Shown here: positions 6,859 through 12,500 of the stretch, piece after piece
Position numbering within the stretch: position 1 is the stretch's first letter
Layout: every line of letters starts with the position of its first letter
NCBI GenBank assembly: GCA_012295275.1
Contig: CM022671.1
Span: 4,769,065-4,781,564 of the forward strand
Source: Chrysomallon squamiferum
Taxonomy: Eukaryota; Mollusca; Gastropoda; Neomphalida; Peltospiridae
Direction: 5' to 3'
Length of the DNA stretch: 12,500 bases
Notes under the pieces: generated by a model
Told to the model about the DNA's origin: nothing
Databases searched by the model: none
The model's input: the letters and a program-made list of their open reading frames with translations, nothing else
Made by a program: the position numbers and the translations under genes

Positions 6859-8853
6859 CTGAGAGAATAAAAATACAGCATGCAGGAATGAATGTCTTTA
6901 ACAATACATCAACATTTTAATGCTCAAAATTATTATGTTTTTTCTAATATAACATTGTTTACAACTCTCGTCAGGGCATATTTTGAATTGTTTTAATATT
7001 AAAAGTAATGAACATCAGTAGGCTGTCATAGTAAAACAGTTTTAAAATAAGTTTTTGTAATATCTGTAATGTTAGTATAATAAAAAGAAAGCACATGCTA
7101 TTACTATTCCATATACAAATTGTATTAAAAACAGACAGACATTAATATAGTTTCATAAAAAAAATATAAAAGAAAATTTTTAAATAAACTACAATTAAAA
7201 AAAATAAAAACATATCACTTATATAAAATTAAGATTATTAATTTTAAAATCTCACAAGTTCCTGTTTTCTGGCAAGTGACTGTTCCATCTTCTGGAATCA
7301 TGTGACTGTTCACTCGCTGCGAAACCAAAACTGGTTCCATTTCCGAAGCTTTCTGCCGACTGCTGCCTTCTCGACGGAAAATACCAAACCCTATGTCAAA
7401 CCCATCTGTCTTAAACTGCCATCTACAAGTTTCAAAATAACAAGTCACAGAATAACAATATGTTAAACATGAATGAATGTTTAATCATGTTTTATTTAAC
7501 ATTGTTAGCGTCTGATTATTCTAGGATGTCATTTTTTTACCATGAGTCAGTTTTATTTAACACTGTTAGCATCTGATTATTCTAGGATGTCAATTTTTAA
7601 AATTATTATTCTCCATGTATCAATTAGCAGAAAGATATTTTTATATATGCCTTCCCATATCTGTGAAAAACCAAACAATAATAATAATAATCTAGACAAC
7701 AGGTGTGGCTGGAATGGGAAATGTTGAGGCTTATGCTATGACTTATCTTGCATTATGTCTGTGCTTTGACATTTTAATTACCTTAAGTCATTAGAACTGA
7801 GGAATTAGTTTAAAACTGAAATAATAGTAATAATAATAATGATTATGATGATGATGATGTTGATGATAATAATTATGCTGCTTGTAGAGATTTTTTAAAA
7901 ACAAGATTTTTTTTTTTTTTACAGAATAATAGTATCCTTGTTGATGTATTTTTCTTTTTCTGTTTTAAAGCAATAATTATTTATTTCATGTCACAGTATT
8001 CTATATTATGAAGATAATAATATACATACGTATATTATATTACATTATATATGGACTTGAAAAATGTATACTGCTCTTTCTACAATTATAAAGGAACTAA
8101 ACAGGGCCAAAATTACATAATTTAACATTTGAAACGATATTATTTATTTAAAATAATGATTATTCCCTGTATTTTACAATCAGAAATCTCTGATGTGAAT
8201 ATAACAAACAAAAATAAAAAAGCTGAACAGTATGCACGTCGAAACACATAACTCCTTCTCATAATTGTTACTGGCAAAAGATTTTGGAAACACAATAAAA
8301 CATTAAAGATTTTTTTCTGTAACAAATCTTCTAATTAAAATCATCCAGTAAAAATCTTTCTAGATCTGCCCTCGTACACTTTCTTACCGTAAAACACTTT
8401 TAGGCACTTTAATTTCGTATTCTAATTGCAAGGAAGATCCTCGTCCTATACACGATTCAGTGAAGTCATCAAGATTGGACAGTTCCTGGCAGTAGTAACT
8501 AGATGGGACTTCACCTCCCATACATATCTACAATTTAGAAAATAAAACAATACACTCAAAGAGATGACCTGATTTAGCCATTTTGGTATGGCCAACTTTT
8601 ACTAGTAGAAAGATTTAGCTGCTGCTGTATTATATGGCAAGGGTGATAAAAATGAATGATTTGTAATGACAGTTACAAAATTTCAAGACATAACAAAAGA
8701 AGGTTATGTTTGGTAAACAATAACACAGTATTAAACTTGTGAAACAAGTAAATTGTAATTTCAAAAAATATCAGAAATAAAATGGGAAAAAATAACATAT
8801 GTTAATAAACACTCCATACAAGTGTCTGTGTATGTATGTGTATATATATATAT

Positions 8854-8888
<35 letters not shown>

Positions 8889-9468
8889 TACACACATACA
8901 CAGAGATATATACTTAAACACAGATACACACACAGAACCATAATAGATACCAGTACATCCACAGACCAATAAGAAACACAAAATCATCTGTATATCCTTA
9001 ACAGTCTGACAGATAGAAATAAAATAAAATAAAATGACAGACACACAGACATGTACAGACAGACAGTAACCTGAGACTGAACAAATGGGTTGCCATCTGG
9101 ATCTGTGCAGGTTCCACCCCAGTGAACAGGAAGTTGATCTGGGTCAATGTACTTCAGCAATGTGTTTTTATAGTTGACTGATTATGAAATATAGATGGAA
9201 ATAAAATAATTTAAAATAAAACAAAACAAAACAAAAATATATATAAAAACAAAATACCAAGAAAAGAAATGATTAAGTTACTGAATCAAAATGTTTAAAA
9301 AAAATTATTATTTTAAAATAATTTTAAAATTTTTAAAAAGAACAATTAGTAAAATAAAACAATGTAGTAAAAAAAACAATAAAATAAAGTAAAAAATAAA
9401 ATAAAATAATAAAAAATAATGAAATAATAAACTGAAATATAAAAATAAAATGATAAAATAAATAAATA

Positions 9469-9541
<73 letters not shown>

Positions 9542-10110
9542 AAATTATATAAAATACAATAACACAACAAATGAATGAAATAAAAATATTTGTTTTAAAT
9601 TATTATTTTTAAAAACAAAAAAGAAAAAATAAACAACAATAAATTAATAAACATTAAATAATGATACAACAATAATGCTGATTACAATATCATCGTAACA
9701 ACAACAATAATATTAATAAAAACATAAAAAATTAATAATACTGGTAAAAATATACATGATAAATTGAACTCTTTACCTCCTAAAATTTGAACTTTTCTTA
9801 CGGAGTCTTCACTCAGTACTGGTCGGAGTAAATTGTAAGCAACTGGGAAAATCCTTGGTGCTGAAAAACAATTTAAAAAAAACAAAAGAAAAAAACAACT
9901 TTATAGAAACCTTAAGTTACAATTTAGCTTATAATCTAAGTGAACATGTAATGGTCCAAAGTGCCTAAATGTGTTTTGTAAATAACAAAATATTTGTTTC
10001 AGTATTAAAGCATATCAGCAGTTATATAAGTAAATAATCGAAATCAGTTTTGTGCATTTAGTAGCTGTTTTATATCAGTCATCTAACATTTTTAAAAAGA
10101 GACAAGAGAC

Positions 10111-10192
<82 letters not shown>

Positions 10193-12500
10193 CTCAGTGA
10201 TAGAGTATCTGCTCAAGATGCTGTGGATTATTGAATCAGTCATTCCTGATGGACCCATTAAGATTTTTCTAGTTCCAACCACTGCTCCAGAAGTGGTGCA
10301 TCAAAGGATGTGTTGTAAAAGATCCACTACTGCTAATCAGAAACAGTAACCTATGAAAAGGATGCCGTTTTGTGGTGTCTGAGATGTCCTTAACCAACTT
10401 TTCAATGCCATAAAACCATACTAAAATGTGTTGAATAATTTAAAAAAAAACTTCCCTCCTTAGTTATTTATTTTAATAACAGATATGTTATTTTATAAAT
10501 ATTTTTTAATCACAAATGTGAAAGAGAAAAGAGATGAATGAAACAAGAACTTACCGTTAATCACAAATGCTACTTTCATTGTTTCTGGATAATGTGCTTC
10601 AAAAATAGACAGTACTTCTATGAGAACATCAATGCCTGAAAATGTAACAGATTTATGTTTATACAAGTTATAGTGCCTGGAGCAGAGAAAACAGAATGCA
10701 TAAACTAATGCACTGATGAAAGAAAGAGAAGAGAATGAATGTCTGAAAAAAAGAAATTCAAGGCCTCCATGAAAAGTTCAGTCATCCTGTCTAAATGTAT
10801 TTCACTCTGATTAATTTGGTACTACAAAAACAATGTTTATAATGCAAGTAGAAGTGGAGTTGTTAATTTTTTCACCATGTGAATTATCTAGTGCAAATGA
10901 AAAACTTTTGTTGTCAGGCTTCACATATCACTATAAATGAACTTTGTCAAAGTAAGAAAAAATTATTTGCAACACATGCTATGATATATCAAAAGAAATC
11001 ATAACTTTGGAACTATTTGACTGACAACACCATTTTTTTAATGACAGTAATCCAAATTTCTAGTTATAGTTAGGAATCAACCTTGTATTTCTCAAAATCA
11101 TTTTCAAGTACCTATTTATTCAGCTAATTATAAAATGGGGCCAAAAGACTATTTTAATACATTAAATTTATACTGTTTTGCAAACTATCATTTTATGAAT
11201 TGAATATTTCCATAACATCAGGAAAGATATAATAATGTTCTCTGTGAAAATAAAAAAATAACACACTGGAAATTCAGCTAATGAATAAAACAGTGGCACA
11301 AGACCACTTAAACATTAAAGCATAAATTTACAATACTACTTTCTACACTCCCATCATTTTATGACTGAAATGTTTGTGACATGACTGCAGATAAAACAAT
11401 GATGCAGTATTATGTGTATATATATATATATATACATTACTATGGATTTGTTCTTTTAAATGGCATTTTTCTCCATGGAACATTGGTATACACAAGGCTA
11501 ATTTTTTACTTACCAGGTTTCCATAAATGTCTAAGTCCCATATATTCCAGATCAAAGATAATAACAAGCTTGTCAACTCGTCTGCCTTCCTGAAAATTAT
11601 GAATTTTTTTTTTTTTATTTTTTTAATTATATATATTGAAGTAATATACATGTATATATGAAGTAACAGACTAAATACAGGTTTGATTTTTTTCTATTTT
11701 TTTGTTTGTTTGTTTCTAGTTGTTATTTATTTATTTAATTTTTCTTGTTAAGTTTATTATTTTATTTAGATATTCATTATTGTTATTATTTGATTTATAT
11801 TGATTTAGATAAATTCAGATAAATTCAAAAATGATGTAATAGTAAATACCAGTACCTGAATTATACATAAAAAAAAATATATATAAAAAAAATTATAATA
11901 AAATCAGATCAAATCAAATTTAAAAAATAAAAATAGTAATAATAATAATATAAATTTTTCTAAATATTACATACCTTTTGGGTCAGTTCATCAAACACTT
12001 TGTAAATTTTTTCAAGCAGATAAATTTTGTTTCGTATAATATCAGCTTTTTTGGCAGATCTCAGTAGTCCTAAAGTATAATAAATAGACAGGTAGATACA
12101 AGTGTTAAAAATATGCAACATTAAATATTAATAAAACACTAAAATATTTTTTTTTTTTATAGAATATACAAATCTTCTTCTGAATAAAAATTTTATTTAA
12201 AAAAGTAAAATAAAACATAAAGCCCACCTGTTTCAAGTCAGGTTTTGTTGTTTTAAATACAAATATTTTACAATATTAAACTAAAAATTATTTTATAATG
12301 GAACAGTAAAAAAAAAAAAAAAAAAAAAAAAAATTTTTAAAACTACAGTAATAAAAACCAACAAAACATATAAATGCAAACACATCTACACTAGTATAAA
12401 CTTGAATTAAAAAAGAATAATTAAAAAAATAATTCTGTTCTGAATTTGAGAATATAATAACCTTTCATATCCATGTGTCCAAATGGATCAATCCAAATTA
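6680..12500 (-). CDS. SEC14L2: SEC14-like protein (CRAL-TRIO plus GOLD), C-terminal nine exons, 5' end beyond the window
   Basis: Nine spliced segments (12500-12462, 12069-11975, 11589-11514, 10635-10555, 9860-9777, 9177-9071, 8527-8388, 7422-7256, 6858-6680) join in frame to 321 residues and TAA; every intron is GT-AG and every phase agrees. Residues 1-154 or so match the later part of the CRAL-TRIO lipid-binding domain ([76 protein letters not shown]). Residues about 190-285 match the GOLD domain ([40 protein letters not shown]). The family binds and presents small lipids such as phosphoinositides, squalene or tocopherol in the cytosol and on membranes; the ligand here cannot be read. It resembles vertebrate SEC14L2/3/4 as a group, so the symbol marks the family rather than a proven orthologue. 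The N-terminal CRAL-TRIO segment lies above 12500. The tail after IEVLDP is acidic and about 33 residues long. Confidence 0.93.
6859..7255 (-). other. SEC14-like intron (397 bases)
   Basis: GT-AG intron, A/T-rich, with no repeats beyond short A runs. Confidence 0.85.
7256..7422 (-). CDS. SEC14L2: SEC14-like exon (GOLD core)
   Basis: After acceptor TTGTAG it completes a split arginine and reads [40 protein letters not shown] and [15 protein letters not shown] plus one base, ending at donor GTGAG (7255-7254). The DG.DIGFGIF and H..PEDGT.TC motifs are diagnostic of SEC14L GOLD domains. Confidence 0.94.
7423..8387 (-). other. SEC14-like intron (965 bases)
   Basis: The longest intron in the window. 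It contains a 61-base tandem duplication (7491-7594), AAT and GAT simple repeats (about 7676-7692 and 7822-7870) and an A/T-rich remainder. Open frames here (7542-7727 on +, 8140-8325 on -) show no protein similarity I recognise. Confidence 0.85.
7491..7594. repeat. Tandem duplication, period 61
   Basis: TTTATTTAACATTGTTAGCG and the following TCTGATTATTCTAGGATGTC at 7491-7530 recur at 7552-7591 with two substitutions (ACATTG to ACACTG, GCG to GCA). The near identity suggests a recent event inside the intron. Confidence 0.85.
8388..8527 (-). CDS. SEC14L2: SEC14-like exon (linker and start of GOLD)
   Basis: Between acceptor TTGTAG and donor GTAAG it reads [20 protein letters not shown], then [20 protein letters not shown] and VPKSVL plus two bases. 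GG.VP..YY and RGSS...EYEI are family features; the second opens the GOLD beta-sandwich. Confidence 0.9.
8528..9070 (-). other. SEC14-like intron (543 bases)
   Basis: Contains a compound (TG/TA)-(TA)-(CA) microsatellite at about 8826-8905 and an AAAAT run near 9020. Cysteine/valine-rich open frames across it are translations of the microsatellite. Confidence 0.85.
8840..8884. repeat. Compound (TA)n(CA)n microsatellite
   Basis: About seven TA units (8840-8853) followed by about fourteen CA units (8857-8884), with further interrupted ACAT/ACAC repeats to about 8905. Confidence 0.9.
9071..9177 (-). CDS. SEC14L2: SEC14-like exon (end of CRAL-TRIO)
   Basis: After the acceptor ATAATCAG it completes a split valine and reads [20 protein letters not shown] then [15 protein letters not shown], ending at donor GTTAC in phase 0. 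The DQ.P...GGT.TDPDGNP pattern closes the lipid-binding domain in SEC14L proteins. Confidence 0.93.
9178..9776 (-). other. SEC14-like intron (599 bases), almost entirely A/T simple sequence
   Basis: The + strand is nearly all A with scattered T and C in AAAAC, AAAAT, AAAT and AAT motifs, so the transcribed sense strand is T-rich. No element ends were recognised. Confidence 0.85.
9455..9542. repeat. (AAAT)n(AAT)n(AAAT)n microsatellite
   Basis: AAAT units, then about fourteen AAT units, then about eight AAAT units, giving a sandwich pattern. Confidence 0.9.
9777..9860 (-). CDS. SEC14L2: SEC14-like exon (CRAL-TRIO, FPVAYNL..P.LSED)
   Basis: Between acceptor TTTTTCAG and donor GTAAAG it completes a split alanine and reads [20 protein letters not shown] then RKVQILG. 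This segment is almost identical in pattern to vertebrate SEC14L proteins. Confidence 0.93.
10123..10185. repeat. (GA)n microsatellite
   Basis: About thirty GA units on the + strand, directly abutting the 5' head of the SINE. Open frames encoding alternating RE or SL runs are translations of this repeat. Confidence 0.95.
10190..10460 (+). mobile_element. tRNA-derived SINE of a mollusc-type family
   Basis: The head AGCTCAGTGATAGAGTATCT resembles a tRNA D-arm with polymerase III box A; GATTATTGAATCAGTC lies where box B should be but is degraded. The body follows a SINE I recall as common in molluscs: GATGGACCCATTAAG, CTAGTTCCAACCACTGCTCC, GTGGTGCATCAAAGG, AAAAGATCCACTACTGCTAA, GTCCTTAACCA, CCATAAAACCATAC and AAAATGTGTTGAATAATT with an A-rich tail and CTTCCCTCCTT. 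It lies antisense in a SEC14-like intron. Target duplications are not clear because (GA)n sits at the left edge. Confidence 0.7.
10555..10635 (-). CDS. SEC14L2: SEC14-like exon (CRAL-TRIO, YPE motif)
   Basis: Between acceptor TTTTCAG and donor GTAAG it completes a split glycine and reads [20 protein letters not shown] then VAFVIN. The NYPE/HYPE turn followed by a hydrophobic strand is conserved in CRAL-TRIO proteins. Confidence 0.92.
10636..11513 (-). other. SEC14-like intron (878 bases)
   Basis: A/T-rich without recognised mobile elements; it has a (TA)n run at about 11416-11434. Confidence 0.85.
11416..11434. repeat. (TA)n microsatellite
   Basis: Short run of TA units in a SEC14-like intron; the apparent YIYIYI open frames are its translation. 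Confidence 0.85.
11514..11589 (-). CDS. SEC14L2: SEC14-like exon (CRAL-TRIO core strand)
   Basis: Between acceptor TTTTCAG and donor GTAAGT it reads [20 protein letters not shown] then HLWKP and one base. The hydrophobic strand followed by D.E..GL.HLWKP is a hallmark of SEC14L CRAL-TRIO domains. Confidence 0.92.
11590..11974 (-). other. SEC14-like intron (385 bases)
   Basis: Nearly pure A/T with TTTG and ATTT repeats near 11700-11770 and AAT near 11936-11951. Confidence 0.85.
11975..12069 (-). CDS. SEC14L2: SEC14-like exon (CRAL-TRIO helical segment)
   Basis: Acceptor TTTAG precedes 12069 and donor GTATG follows 11975. The exon completes the split glycine and reads [20 protein letters not shown] then [11 protein letters not shown], ending in phase 0. 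It matches the GLL.SA.K.D..R.K segment of the family. Confidence 0.9.
12070..12461 (-). other. SEC14-like intron (392 bases)
   Basis: A/T-rich GT-AG intron containing A26 at about 12308-12333. No other feature was recognised. Confidence 0.85.
12308..12333. repeat. Poly-A tract (A26)
   Basis: Twenty-six A on the + strand, so poly-T in the sense of the SEC14-like gene. Confidence 0.95.
12462..12500 (-). CDS. SEC14L2: SEC14-like exon, partial (CRAL-TRIO)
   Basis: It reads [12 protein letters not shown] and leaves one base (G) before the donor GT at 12461-12460. This equals the 'VWYDIIGPLDAKG' stretch of SEC14L proteins. The exon is cut by the window edge. Confidence 0.88.

Larger units (their letters stand above)
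9861..10554 (-). other. SEC14-like intron (694 bases) holding a SINE and (GA)n
   Basis: The GT-AG intron contains a (GA)n run and directly after it a SINE copy in the opposite orientation to the gene; the rest is AT-rich. Confidence 0.85.

Noticed and set aside
7676-7726. Possible third SINE fragment (GTGTGGCTGGAATGGGAAAT)
   Set aside because: Only about 20 bases resemble the SINE core in reverse; that is too short in this context to annotate.
8771-9044. Cysteine/valine-rich open frames on the - strand resembling a secreted peptide
   Set aside because: They are translations of (CA)n and (TA)n repeats in an intron.
10052-10282. RERERE and SLSLSL open frames
   Set aside because: Translations of the (GA)n microsatellite on the two strands.
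11343-11651. 102-codon - strand open frame
   Set aside because: It covers the true exon 11514-11589 but in another frame; only the spliced frame gives SEC14-like sequence.

Overview
The window is eukaryotic nuclear DNA, most likely from a mollusc (probably a gastropod). It has small coding exons with GT-AG introns, very AT-rich introns and many (AAT)n, (TG)n, (CA)n, (GA)n and poly-A/T microsatellites. Two copies of a tRNA-derived SINE resemble, from memory, a family that is abundant in mollusc genomes. I see no prokaryotic operon, CRISPR array, rRNA or intact tRNA.

Layout. Positions 1-914 are most likely the last intron of an alpha-L-fucosidase (GH29) gene on the + strand. Its final exon is 915-1170, with a 3' UTR and a possible poly(A) signal near 1452. 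Positions 1171-6679 hold no convincing exon. They contain microsatellites, a GC-richer block (2691-2950), a decayed antisense SINE (3083-3220), a long AT-rich stretch, and a degenerate tandem array whose short unit carries an AGTGACTCACT dyad. That array is split at 5559-6375 by a terminal-inverted-repeat element, and this element in turn holds a Tigger/pogo-type MITE (5672-6211). From 12500 down to 6680, on the - strand, lie nine exons of a SEC14-like protein: the C-terminal part of a CRAL-TRIO lipid-binding domain followed by a GOLD domain. The gene starts beyond position 12500.

How it fits together. The fucosidase and SEC14-like genes are convergent (tail to tail) and about 5.5 kb apart, with no functional link suggested. 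The tandem array reaches into the last SEC14-like exon: the TAA stop and probably the last five or six codons lie in repeat sequence. The array also places at least seven exact TGACTCA (AP-1/TRE-type) sites just downstream of, or inside, the 3' end of that gene. The most notable features are this dyad-bearing array, its contribution to a protein terminus, and the two-step nested transposon insertion, for which the pre-insertion site can be read. I found no convincing new multi-gene system.
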